Assembly: GCF_010668395.1 (NCBI RefSeq)
Contig: NZ_WUEY01000022.1
Location: forward strand, 37,323 to 101,322
Reading direction: 5' to 3'
Source of the DNA: Martinezella lusitana
GTDB taxonomy: Bacteria > Pseudomonadota > Alphaproteobacteria > Rhizobiales > Rhizobiaceae
Length of the DNA stretch: 64,000 nt
Position numbers and translations under genes: made by a program. This document shows positions 53,690 through 62,289 of the stretch, piece after piece; positions within the stretch are counted from its first letter, which is position 1; each line of letters starts with the position of its first letter. Under the pieces are notes generated by a model. That model was not told the origin of the DNA and did not search any database. It worked only from the letters and a program-made list of their open reading frames with translations.

Positions 53690-53718
53690 TTGCCGCAGGA
53701 CAAATCTTGCATATTATA
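53690..53718 (+). promoter_or_regulatory. Candidate promoter for a small ORF
   Basis: TTGCCG (53690-53695), a 17-nt spacer and ATTATA (53713-53718) lie 34 bases upstream of ATG 53752. Confidence 0.45.
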
Positions 53719-53751
53719 CGCCTATCCGCAATCAAACAGAGGAGGCGTGAA

Positions 53752-53847
53752 ATGTATCATATTCGAATGTTTACGTACGCCTCTAGCGGAATGCTCGGCT
53801 CTGGTTTTGCATGTGCCACTCCAGTGGCGCGACGAGCGATCGTTTAG
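53752..53847 (+). CDS. Candidate small protein (31 residues)
   Basis: The frame begins MYHIRMFTYASSGMLGSG and ends at TAG 53845-53847. It has a strong ribosome site, GAGGAGG, seven bases before the ATG, and a plausible promoter 34 bases farther up. Despite that, nothing in the 31 residues matches a known family and it lies in a region rich in decayed sequence. It could be the remains of a longer gene. Expression is what the sequence supports, not a function. Confidence 0.4.
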   Translation: MYHIRMFTYASSGMLGSGFACATPVARRAIV

Positions 53848-54003
53848 AGCTCGAAAAGCTTTAAATTCCGCCACTTAGGCGTTTTCTCACCAACACATCA
53901 TGACTTGCTGATGGAATGAATCGGCGCATGTTCCATGCGTCAGCTCCTGAAGCCGGTCAAGCTTCGAGAGGACCTGGCTGCGTGACTGCGCCAGGAAAAT
54001 ACA
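53848..54003. other. Promoter region of the DUF1127 gene
   Basis: 156 bases with no frame. Short AT-rich stretches occur but no clear promoter pair was identified. Confidence 0.3.
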
Positions 54004-54246
54004 ATGACGCATTCACAATTTTTAGTTGCCGACAGTTTGACGGCGACGGTCGATGAACTGTACCAGAAATTCGGTGCCTGGAGGACGGCGCGCGCCTTGC
54101 TGCTCGTTGTCTGGAGGCAACGTCAGACGCGCAAGCAGGTGGCCGAGCTATCGAACTACCAGCTTCGCGACATCGGTCTTCCCGAGCGGGAAAACGCCCT
54201 GGGGTATCCCGGCTACCTGCCGCCGCATCTGCGCAGCTTCAACTGA
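54004..54246 (+). CDS. DUF1127-domain small protein
   Basis: The 80-residue protein ends with the DUF1127 signature: RQTRKQVAELSNYQLRDIGL and PERENAL, preceded by a basic WRTARALLLVVWRQR helix. Small DUF1127 proteins in Rhizobium and Agrobacterium influence stress response and phosphate or sRNA-linked regulation. The N-terminal extension is longer than in the shortest members. Ribosome site is weak; monocistronic. Confidence 0.85.
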   Translation: MTHSQFLVADSLTATVDELYQKFGAWRTARALLLVVWRQRQTRKQVAELSNYQLRDIGLPERENALGYPGYLPPHLRSFN

Positions 54247-54970
54247 GGTGGGCGCGGCACAGGTGCGAACCGGGCTGCATGCCGTTGTCGACCGATGTCG
54301 GCATGTGCTTGGGAAGGGTGACAAAAGAAGAAGCTGCTCACGCAACGGAGCTGTCGTTCTTGTGCGTTGCAGCCTATCGATGGGTTGCCCTGGGAGGTAT
54401 CAGGCAGGGGAGGCGGCCACGCGCTCTCTCCTGCCGTACCCTTGGCATCCTGCATAGGCATCAGCCGCGGGTTTCAATTTCCTTGCTGTTGAGCAGGCGT
54501 CTCCAAGGCTGTCGCAACCCATCTATGCAATACGATCGTCGCCCGGGATTGGCTACCGTCGAGGAGCGGCGAGCGGCGGCTTCCCCTATCATGCCATCCC
54601 TCTGGATCGCCGGGTTCCGGACGGCAAGGGGCTGTCGATCGCTTTGGGGTAGAATGTCGTTGAGGCGGGTATGCCAACTGCATGTCGATTGCGCGCGGGA
54701 AGTTCGATGGCCGCATAGACGGTGTTGATACCGGCGGCGCCTGTTATCCTCTCAAGTCATTCGCCATTAAGAGACTTATGGCGCGATTGCGCACCATCAT
54801 GCGCCGTCAAGGCATTGGATGACATGGTGTGCAAACAGATCGGCACACAGTACACCCCGATCCGTGCCGCCATCACAGCAGTCGATCTAGGCTATTGCCT
54901 GCCATTTGCTCTATTGCGCTTTTCCGGCCAAGCCGCAGCGCGGCCTGGCCAGCTGTGCCGCTCCCGTAAA
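54247..54970. other. Gene-free stretch with a downstream hairpin
   Basis: 724 bases with no supported frame on either strand. A hairpin at 54926-54950 (arms GGCCAAGCCGC and GCGGCCTGGCC, one mismatch, 3-nt loop) follows the methyltransferase stop on the minus strand and may terminate it, though no T-run is present. The composition hints at decayed coding sequence; nothing was identified. Confidence 0.5.
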
Positions 54971-56002
54971 CTATACGGTCAGGACTGCATATATGACGCC
55001 GCCGTTTTCACCGCGCGTAACGGAGATGTCGGCGAGATGGTGTCGGACCTTGTCGATGATCGACTGGACATCTTCGTCCGTTCGCCAGATCAGCGGCCAG
55101 TTCATGAAGGTTTCCATGTAACCTTCGACGCCGATGTCCTTGGCGAAATTCGCGAGCAGGAACTTGCCGCCTGGCTTCAGCATCTGCAGGCAACGTTCGG
55201 TCAACCGCACAGCGACACTTTCGGCGAGATAGTCGTAAAGGCCGGCTGCATAGATGAAGTCGAATGTGCCGAGCTTCTGCGCCCGCCCCAATATGGTGCG
55301 AACCGAACCGTTAACCGCTTCGACGCAGCTCCCGTGGAAGGCCGAGCTCACGGTGCCGACGCTGATGGGATCCTGATCGAGCGCCACCCAGCGCTTGAGC
55401 TTGCCGCTTTGCAGGGCCTGGGAACGCTCCGCTTCGCGAAGGTGCCCCGCCGCAATCGCCAGAATTTCCGCATTGTCGTTTTCACCGGCGACGGCATCGA
55501 CATGCGCGGCAAGAAGATCGCGCCTCTCGCGCACCGCGACGGCGGACGGGGCGCTTCTGGTGAAATTGTAAATTTCCGAGCCGAGGGGCGAAGCGGCTTT
55601 CACCTGCGCCGCGACTGCCGGATGTTCGTAGATGAAATCAAGTAGATAGGCATCGCCGCTATAGCCGCGAGGCTTTTCGAAGGACCATCGCGTCAGGGGA
55701 TCCTGCAGCAGGTATGATGAAACGGGATGGGCCTGCGCGATGGAAGCCAGATGCGTCCAGACGAGCGGGGTCGATTTGTTCATCAATGCCTGCAGCCGCT
55801 CCGTCAAAGCCTTCATGATGCCTGGAACTGCCGCGTTCGCTTCGAAGCCCTGCTGCGTCAGGGAGAGAATGAGGGCGAGCTCTGCTTCGCCCTCTTTGAT
55901 CTGATCGGTGGTGAGAATGTTACCGGATGATCTCGCATGTTCCGAAATGGACTGCGCGGTAACAAGGCTATAGCCGTCGAGTGCAGTTTGAAATTGTTTC
56001 AA
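54971..56002 (-). CDS. SAM-dependent methyltransferase related to PhcB (3-hydroxy fatty acid methyl ester synthase family)
   Basis: The 343-residue protein has the family box RGYSGDAYLLDFIYEHP (about residues 112-128), and a class I methyltransferase fold after it: AILAIAAGHLREAER-type motif I region and WVALDQDP acidic post-I strand, with LTERCLQMLKPGGKFLLANF as a late strand. PhcB of Ralstonia makes a methyl ester quorum signal; whether this makes a signal is inference. It starts with TTG at 56002, with no other start before the motif and no good ribosome site, so the N-terminus is uncertain. Confidence 0.7.
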   Translation of the reverse strand: MKQFQTALDGYSLVTAQSISEHARSSGNILTTDQIKEGEAELALILSLTQQGFEANAAVPGIMKALTERLQALMNKSTPLVWTHLASIAQAHPVSSYLLQDPLTRWSFEKPRGYSGDAYLLDFIYEHPAVAAQVKAASPLGSEIYNFTRSAPSAVAVRERRDLLAAHVDAVAGENDNAEILAIAAGHLREAERSQALQSGKLKRWVALDQDPISVGTVSSAFHGSCVEAVNGSVRTILGRAQKLGTFDFIYAAGLYDYLAESVAVRLTERCLQMLKPGGKFLLANFAKDIGVEGYMETFMNWPLIWRTDEDVQSIIDKVRHHLADISVTRGENGGVIYAVLTV

Positions 56003-56171
56003 TTTTAAATGATTCCGTGAACACTATGCAAACCATATCTCATATAAAAATTGGGCGCTATGGTTTTGTTAATGTCGCTACGGCAACGCTATCGCTATCA
56101 AACGGACCAAATCAGCCGCTTCGTGAGGCGATGATTTGTTCAGTCGAGCGGCGCAAAGGTAACGCGGTGAC

Positions 56172-58196
56172 ATGAAGTCTCGGCTAACTCGGGTGATGGT
56201 GAGCATGCGTCGATTGTCGGGGGTAGATAATCTTGGCCGGGGAGAAGTCCGCCGGGCGAGTCGTTCCGCCGAACTTCGCACGCTCTACAAAGACTACGGC
56301 AACGAGGCGCGCCGTGCCCTGGCTCGCAGCGGTCTGTGGCTTGCCGTCCCCGTCTACGTTCTCTTCCTGATAACCGACCTGATCTTCATTCCGGATGTGT
56401 CGAATGTAACCATTCCTGCGCGTTTTCTCATCGGCGGTGCCTCGCTTCTTATCCTGGAGATCCAGTTCTCGCGCGGGCGTCGTGCAGGCGAGCTCGAGGC
56501 GACATGTGCCGCCGCGGTGGTCCTGGGCTATGTGGTGTGGCTGGTGCCGGCGCTGCAGACCGCCAATGCCGAAGCTTTCTCCTATTATGCCGCCTTCGGT
56601 GCGATCTTCATGATGGGCGTTAACCTTTTCTTCAGCCTCGAGTTCGGTCTGGCCATCGCCTCGTCCGGGCTGATCTTCGCATCGTTCCTGCTCTCGCTGA
56701 CCGAGTTTCACTACAGCCCTGCCTATTGTCTTGCCTTTACCACCTTCTATCTCTGCTGCTTCGTCTTCACCTCCTATGTGAACTGGAAGCTGAACAAGGA
56801 ACGTTTCAACGTCTTCCTCAATGCCAGGGAAGCCGAACTGCAGCAGCGCCAAGCAACCGAGCGCGGGGAGGCGCTTCTGCGTCTGTCCATTACCGACTCC
56901 CTGACGGGCATGGAAAATCGCCGAGCGGCTGATATAAGGCTGAAGCAGTTCTGGGAGCGCTGGCGTGAGGACGGCGTGGCGTTTGCGGTCCTGCTGGTCG
57001 ATGTCGATTTCTTCAAGAAGTACAATGACTATTATGGGCATCAGGAGGGCGACCATTGCCTTGTGACGGTCGCCAATGCCTTGTCCGATATCGTCGCGCC
57101 CTTGGGCGCGACCGTCGGCCGATATGGCGGCGAAGAGTTTATCGTCATTCTCGATCTGGAGCGTGGAGCGGATGCCCTGGCTCTGGCAGAGGCCATCTGC
57201 CACGGGATCGAGGACCTAGATATCATCCATGCGCAGCGGCTCGATGGCTTCCGGCACGTCACCGTGAGCGTGGGGGCGACCGTGACGAGAGACGTCGCCG
57301 GCACGAAACTGGAAAACGTCATCAATGAAGCGGACCGCGCCCTGTATTCCGCCAAGGCCAGCGGTCGCAACTGTGCGAGGCTGTTTGATCCGAACGAGCT
57401 GCCCGGCGGCGATGCGAGCGAAAACATTGCGGCGATCCTGAAGATCGCCATTCAGCAAAATCTCGTCTCGCTGGTATACCAGCCGATCCTGTATCTCGAG
57501 ACCGGCGAGATCGGTGCCTACGAGGCCTTGATGCGTCTGCAAATGCTCGATGGATCGAGTTCCTCCCCTGCCGTCTTCATCCCGATCGCGGAGCGTACAG
57601 GCGCCATTATCGAGCTCGGCTACTGGGCGATCAGGCGTGCGTGCTGCGAACTGCTGTTCCGCGATATCGTCGATACGGTGAGCATCAATGTTTCTCCGAT
57701 CCAGCTGCGCGCTCCGGGCTTCGCGGCGCAGGTGGCCGCCATCCTCGCCGAAACGGGCGTTTCGGGGCACAGGATCGCATTCGAGATCACCGAAGGCGTC
57801 GATATGGAAATACGTCCCGATGTGCTCGACAGCATTCAGGATCTCAAGAAGCTCGGCATCAAATTCTGGCTGGATGATTTCGGCACAGGCTTTGCCGGCC
57901 TTTCCTGGCTTCGCCTGATGGATTTCGAGACCGTCAAGATCGACAAATCGTTCCTGCACGATGCCGCGGACAACGAGGGCGCAAAGGTTCTTCTCGAAGA
58001 CATCATCGGACTGGTGCGCAATCGAGGTCATCGCATCCTTGTCGAAGGGGTCGAGAACGAGGAGCAACTCGATCTCGTCAAATCCTTCGGTATCGACGCC
58101 GTCCAGGGATATCACATCGGCCGGCCGGCGCCGCCGCTGAAGCATCCGATGGCGATAAGACAAACCGGCCGGCGCCGTTTGCAGGCATCGGCCTGA
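56172..58196 (+). CDS. Membrane-bound GGDEF-EAL protein (c-di-GMP turnover)
   Basis: The 674-residue protein has about six N-terminal hydrophobic segments (residues 52-200), then GGDEF (240-405) and EAL (430-670) domains. The cyclase A-site is GGEEF (319-323, intact), and the EAL domain retains EAL (451-453), the Glu in FEITEGVD, DDFGTGF, KIDKSF and GYHIGRP. Both activities look possible; one may be regulatory. ATG 56172 has a weak site; internal ATGs at codons 9 and 12 are alternatives. It is followed after 32 bases by a SnoaL-like gene. Confidence 0.9.
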   Translation: MKSRLTRVMVSMRRLSGVDNLGRGEVRRASRSAELRTLYKDYGNEARRALARSGLWLAVPVYVLFLITDLIFIPDVSNVTIPARFLIGGASLLILEIQFSRGRRAGELEATCAAAVVLGYVVWLVPALQTANAEAFSYYAAFGAIFMMGVNLFFSLEFGLAIASSGLIFASFLLSLTEFHYSPAYCLAFTTFYLCCFVFTSYVNWKLNKERFNVFLNAREAELQQRQATERGEALLRLSITDSLTGMENRRAADIRLKQFWERWREDGVAFAVLLVDVDFFKKYNDYYGHQEGDHCLVTVANALSDIVAPLGATVGRYGGEEFIVILDLERGADALALAEAICHGIEDLDIIHAQRLDGFRHVTVSVGATVTRDVAGTKLENVINEADRALYSAKASGRNCARLFDPNELPGGDASENIAAILKIAIQQNLVSLVYQPILYLETGEIGAYEALMRLQMLDGSSSSPAVFIPIAERTGAIIELGYWAIRRACCELLFRDIVDTVSINVSPIQLRAPGFAAQVAAILAETGVSGHRIAFEITEGVDMEIRPDVLDSIQDLKKLGIKFWLDDFGTGFAGLSWLRLMDFETVKIDKSFLHDAADNEGAKVLLEDIIGLVRNRGHRILVEGVENEEQLDLVKSFGIDAVQGYHIGRPAPPLKHPMAIRQTGRRRLQASA

Positions 58197-58228
58197 GGCC
58201 GATCGATCCCAGGCAGAAGGCAATGTGA

Positions 58229-58615
58229 ATGGAAAGCGTCGACCTGTCCGAGATCTATCGCGGCTACATTGCTTGCTTGAACCGGCAGGATTGGTCGAAT
58301 CTCGGCAAATTCATCCATGACGACGTGCATTACAACGGCAGCCATGTTGGATTGTCGGGATATCGCGAAATGCTCGAAGGCGACTTCCGCGCCATTCCCG
58401 ATCTCCATTTCAACATTCGGCTGCTGATTTGCGAACCACCCCATGTTGCAAGCCGTCTGCAGTTTGACTGCAGGCCGAAGGGGGCGTTGTTCGGGATGCC
58501 GGTGAACGGCAAAAGGGTGCAGTTCGCCGAAAATGTCTTCTATGAGTTTTGGGAGGGACGCGCCCGAAACGTCTGGTCGATCATAGACAAGGCGGCCATC
58601 GCCACCCAGTTGTAG
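58229..58615 (+). CDS. SnoaL-like/ester cyclase family protein
   Basis: The 128-residue protein has the NTF2-like fold of SnoaL/ester cyclases: IYRGYIACLNRQDWSNLGKF, then IHDDVHYNG, LEGDFRAIPDLHF, and the C-terminal VFYEFWEGRARNVWSIID. Acid/base residues typical of the family (His, Asp in IHDDVHY) are present. It may bind or cyclise a small molecule. It is 32 bases after the GGDEF-EAL gene and probably cotranscribed. Confidence 0.75.
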   Translation: MESVDLSEIYRGYIACLNRQDWSNLGKFIHDDVHYNGSHVGLSGYREMLEGDFRAIPDLHFNIRLLICEPPHVASRLQFDCRPKGALFGMPVNGKRVQFAENVFYEFWEGRARNVWSIIDKAAIATQL

Positions 58616-58736
58616 TATGGGCTGGCCGACCGGACGGTCACTCGGCAATCGCTGCCTTGGCCAGGCCAGCATCCAGCCCCGCCTGCCGGCATGGCCCGCC
58701 GCCGATGCGGCGACGGACCAAAGCTGATCGAAACAA

Positions 58737-59942
58737 TCAGACCCGCTCGAGAGCGATGGCAATGCCCTGGCCGACGCCGATGCACATGGTCGACAGCGAA
58801 TAGCGTCCGCCGGTCTCCTTCAGTTCCAGGGCCGCGGTGCCGGTGATGCGGGCGCCGGACATGCCGAGGGGATGGCCGAGCGCGATCGCGCCGCCATTGC
58901 GATTGACGCGGGCATCGTCATCGGCAATGCCGAGTTCGCGCAGCACGGCAAGCCCTTGCGAGGCGAAGGCCTCGTTGAGTTCGATGACGTCGAACTGTTC
59001 CTGGCGCATGCCAAGCCGGGCCATCAGCTTGCGCGAGGCGGGAACCGGGCCGATGCCCATGATGCGCGGGGCAACACCGGCGGCGGCTCCGCCGAGGATG
59101 CGGGCGATCGGCGTCAGGCCATATTTCTTCGCGGCAGCTTCCGAAGCGATGATGAGGGCGGCGGCACCGTCGTTGACGCCGGAAGCGTTGCCGGCCGTCA
59201 CCGTGCCGCCCTCCTTCTTGAAGGGCGTGCCGAGCTTGGCGAGCGCCTCTATCGTCGTTGCGCGCGGATGCTCGTCCTTGCCGACAACAACCGGATCGCC
59301 CTTGCGCTGCGGGATCGTGACCGGCGTGATTTCCTTGGCAAGCCGGCCGTTTTCCTGGGCTGCAGCAGCCTTCGCCTGCGAGCGCACGGCAAAAGCGTCC
59401 TGATCCTGGCGGGTGACCTTGTAATCTTCGGCGACGTTCTCGCCCGTCTCCGGCATGGAGTCGACGCCATATTGTTTCTTCATGACCGGATTGATGAAGC
59501 GCCAGCCGATGGTGGTGTCATAGATTTCGGCATTGCGCGAAAAGGCGCTTTCGGCCTTCGGAATGACGAAGGGCGCGCGCGACATGCTTTCGACGCCGCC
59601 GGCAATCATCAAATCCGCCTCGCCGGCGCGGATGGCGCGAGCCGCTGCGATGATGGCGTCCATGCCCGAGCCGCACAGCCGGTTGATCGTCGTGCCGGCG
59701 GCTGCGATCGGCAGGCCGGCAAGCAGGCTCGCCATGCGTGCGACGTTGCGATTGTCCTCGCCGGCCTGGTTGGCGCAGCCATAGATCACGTCGTCGACGG
59801 CTTCCCAGTCGACCGAAGCATTGCGCTCGATGAGCGCCTTCAGCGGCACGGCGCCGAGATCGTCTGCGCGAACGGAGGAGAGCGATCCGCCGAAGCGGCC
59901 GATCGGGGTGCGGATGTAGTCACAGATAAAAGCGTCGGTCAT
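58737..59942 (-). CDS. pcaF: 3-oxoadipyl-CoA thiolase (PcaF)
   Basis: This 401-residue thiolase has the acyl-binding Cys90 (NRLCGSGMDA), His357 in GGAIALGHPLGMSG and the second Cys387 (STMCIGVGQG). It cleaves 3-oxoadipyl-CoA to succinyl-CoA and acetyl-CoA, the last step of the beta-ketoadipate pathway. The operon partners pcaJ and pcaI fix the assignment. The start overlaps the pcaJ stop by one base. Confidence 0.95.
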   Translation of the reverse strand: MTDAFICDYIRTPIGRFGGSLSSVRADDLGAVPLKALIERNASVDWEAVDDVIYGCANQAGEDNRNVARMASLLAGLPIAAAGTTINRLCGSGMDAIIAAARAIRAGEADLMIAGGVESMSRAPFVIPKAESAFSRNAEIYDTTIGWRFINPVMKKQYGVDSMPETGENVAEDYKVTRQDQDAFAVRSQAKAAAAQENGRLAKEITPVTIPQRKGDPVVVGKDEHPRATTIEALAKLGTPFKKEGGTVTAGNASGVNDGAAALIIASEAAAKKYGLTPIARILGGAAAGVAPRIMGIGPVPASRKLMARLGMRQEQFDVIELNEAFASQGLAVLRELGIADDDARVNRNGGAIALGHPLGMSGARITGTAALELKETGGRYSLSTMCIGVGQGIAIALERV

Positions 59943-60712
59943 CAGGCTGCCTCATGGGCTTTCTTGGTACGCGCGTTGATATCGCGCAGGACGGATAGTT
60001 CGGTTTCAGTCGGTGCTGGGGTCTCGATCACCTCGCCGGCAAACTTGATCGCCCAGCCGCAATTCTCCGATATCTGCTCGCGACTTACACCCTTATGGAT
60101 AGACACGACAGTCAATTCCTTGGTGACCGGATCAGGCTCGAGAATGCAGAGATCGGTAATAACGCGAGTCGGACCTTTCGTCTTCATGCCCAGGCGCTCG
60201 CGATGATTGCCGCCCTCGCCATGACCCATCGAAGTGATGAAGGGCAACTTCTCGACAAAACCGCGCTTGGAGAGCGCCATGGTGATGAAGATCTGGCCGC
60301 AATTGCTGGCGATTTCGGGTGCTCCGCCGCCACCGGGCAAGCGAACCTTGGGGTGGTCGTAGGGGCCGACGACGGTGGTGTTCAGATTGGCGAACCTGTC
60401 GATCTGCGCGCCGCCGAGGAAACCCGTCGTGATGTGGCCGCCCTGCAGCCAGTAGCGGAACATTTCCGGCACGGCGACGGTGAAAAGCGCGGTATCGCAA
60501 AGCTCGCCGTCGCCGATCGACAGCGGCAGCACATCGGGCTTGGTGCCAACGGTGCCGCTTTCGTAGATCAGGGTAATGTCCGGCGCATGGGTCAGGCGCG
60601 CGACATTGCAGGCTGCTGACGGCGCGCCGATGCCGACGAAGCACACATCGTCATTCGTCAGTGCGCGGGCGGCCGCAATCGTCATCATTTCCGTAGGCGT
60701 AAAATCGCTCAT
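59942..60712 (-). CDS. pcaJ: 3-oxoadipate CoA-transferase subunit B (PcaJ)
   Basis: The 256-residue beta subunit carries the catalytic Glu51 in IYESGTVGTKPD, the IGDGELCDTALF segment and PGGGGAPEIASNCGQ near the middle. With PcaI it transfers CoA from succinyl-CoA to 3-oxoadipate. ATG 60712 (MSDFTPTEMM) is chosen; an in-frame extension of 17 residues upstream overlaps pcaI and is not conserved. Confidence 0.94.
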   Translation of the reverse strand: MSDFTPTEMMTIAAARALTNDDVCFVGIGAPSAACNVARLTHAPDITLIYESGTVGTKPDVLPLSIGDGELCDTALFTVAVPEMFRYWLQGGHITTGFLGGAQIDRFANLNTTVVGPYDHPKVRLPGGGGAPEIASNCGQIFITMALSKRGFVEKLPFITSMGHGEGGNHRERLGMKTKGPTRVITDLCILEPDPVTKELTVVSIHKGVSREQISENCGWAIKFAGEVIETPAPTETELSVLRDINARTKKAHEAA

Positions 60713-60722
60713 CTTGACCTCC

Positions 60723-61583
60723 TTACGCCGACTTGACCGGCTGCTTGCCGGCATGCTTGGCAAAGTCTTCCGGGCCGGCCTTCATCACATGCTCGTCGAT
60801 CCAGGCAAGGAAGCTGTCGCGATCGCGGGCGATTTCGTCCCACGCGATGTAGAAGGCGTTGGATCTGGCATAATAGCCCTGTGCATAGGAGGGGAATGCT
60901 CCGCCCGGCACGAGCGACACCGCCGTCACGGCCCAGGTCGGCAAAACAACGGAATTGGGCGAGGGCGGGTTCAGCTCGTCGACAATTTCCTCGACCGTCA
61001 CGATCGAGCGCCTGGCGGCAAGCACGGCCTCTTTCTGAACGCCGACGATGCCTTCGAGCAGTACGTTGCCCTTCCGGTCAGCCCGCAACGCGTGGATGAT
61101 GGCGACGTCGGGCCGGATCGCGGGAACGGCGGCCAGCACTTCGCCGGTGAAGGGGCAGGTCACGCTCTTGATGTTCGGATTGACCTTGGGCAGGTCGGCG
61201 CCGATATAGCCGCGCAGCATGGCGAAGGGCAGGTTTGCCGCACCGGCTTCATAGGCATTGGCCATGGCCGCATGCGAATGCTCATCGATCTCAAGTGGGC
61301 GAGGCCACTGGTTCTCGACCGCATCGCGGAAACGATGCAGCGAGCCGACGCCCGGATTGCCGCCCCAGGAAAATTTCATGCCCCGAGCCGCGCCGACGCC
61401 GATCAGCTGATCGTAAAGAATGTCCGGCGTCATGCGGATCAGAAAGAGGTCTTTCCTGCCCTGGCGGATGACTTCGTGACCGGCGGCATAGGGAATGAGA
61501 TGGGTGAAACCCTCCATGGCGACGGTATCGCCATCACGCACATTCTCCGCTACCGCCTGCGAAAGCGACAGGATCTTCGCCAT
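60723..61583 (-). CDS. pcaI: 3-oxoadipate CoA-transferase subunit A (PcaI)
   Basis: The 286-residue alpha subunit has the CoA-transferase family I opening (VRDGDTVAMEGFTHLIPYAA), WGGNPGVGSLHRFRDAVEN and the SWGGNPG loop. A GGAGG site precedes ATG 61583. First gene of pcaIJF; the upstream region has an IclR-type operator at 61653-61691, so induction by an aromatic intermediate through PcaR is likely. Confidence 0.94.
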   Translation of the reverse strand: MAKILSLSQAVAENVRDGDTVAMEGFTHLIPYAAGHEVIRQGRKDLFLIRMTPDILYDQLIGVGAARGMKFSWGGNPGVGSLHRFRDAVENQWPRPLEIDEHSHAAMANAYEAGAANLPFAMLRGYIGADLPKVNPNIKSVTCPFTGEVLAAVPAIRPDVAIIHALRADRKGNVLLEGIVGVQKEAVLAARRSIVTVEEIVDELNPPSPNSVVLPTWAVTAVSLVPGGAFPSYAQGYYARSNAFYIAWDEIARDRDSFLAWIDEHVMKAGPEDFAKHAGKQPVKSA

Positions 61584-61652
61584 AGAGCCTCCTCAACATA
61601 TGCTGTTCTCGTAGGCGTCAATAAGCGCTTTCGGCCCGGGATCGTCAATGGA

Positions 61653-61691
61653 TTTGTGCGTTATGTGATATTTGTTCATATATCGCACAAA
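61653..61691. promoter_or_regulatory. PcaR/IclR-type operator upstream of pcaI
   Basis: TTTGTGCG (61653-61660) and CGCACAAA (61684-61691) are perfect complements 23 bases apart. The inner GTTCATATATCGCAC (61674-61688) closely resembles the GTTCGATAATCGCAC repeats bound by PcaU/PobR-type IclR regulators. It lies 70-108 bases upstream of pcaI. Confidence 0.6.
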
Positions 61692-61919
61692 ATCAATGAA
61701 AATAGAAGACAAGGATTTTCTTCACCCGCTTTGTTGGGATGTCTTGCTCTTGGCTGGCCTTGAAGAAGGACCGGCATTTGATCGTTGCGCAAGAGCGTCT
61801 TCTTGTTCTGTACGTCGGCGCCGAACATGATTTGCGCCCGATCGAGCCGAACGAACCTGGCAAAGTTCAGTTTCGCCGTTTGCGGACATCGTGCCTGGGG
61901 GATCGGAGCGTGTCGCGGT

Positions 61920-62199
61920 TGCGTGCTCGATATTGTCGATGGGATGATGCGCGAACTCCCGGTAGCGACCCCTGGCATGTCGGTCTCCGGGCGCAGTGCC
62001 GCTCGGGAATTGACGGCGATCCTTGAGCGGCGAGGCAAGCCCGTCAGGGTCGCTTCCGACCATGAGACAGAGTTCACGTCGAACGCGATCCTCGCGTCGT
62101 CAAAGGATGCAAGATAATGAGAGCCTGTTCTTCGGTTTCGGCAATGCCACCAGCGTCATGGCCGAATGGGCGGACGATGACAACCATTTCCGCCCGTAG
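61920..62199 (+). pseudogene. IS3-family transposase remnant (frameshifted, truncated)
   Basis: The first frame reads LDIVDGMMRELPVATPGMSV, then SGRSAARELTAILERRGKPV and a DHETEFTSNAIL run ending at TAA 62115, matching the DDE core of IS3-group transposases (LNVVDDVTRECL, SGRRVARELT, SDNGTELTSNA). After a frameshift, ESLFFGFGNATSVMAEWADD followed by DNHFRP (62119-62196, stop TAG 62197) matches the C-terminal ETLFF-AHWVADYN region. The N-terminal half is missing and no inverted repeats were found, so it is an old, dead element. Confidence 0.75.
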
Positions 62200-62289
62200 C
62201 CGTCGGCTTTTCCCACCGCGCCAGTTGGCGTATCCAAAGCTGCCGTGGCTCCAATCGCTGCCGTGAATGAAGGTTCGATGACAGGCCAC

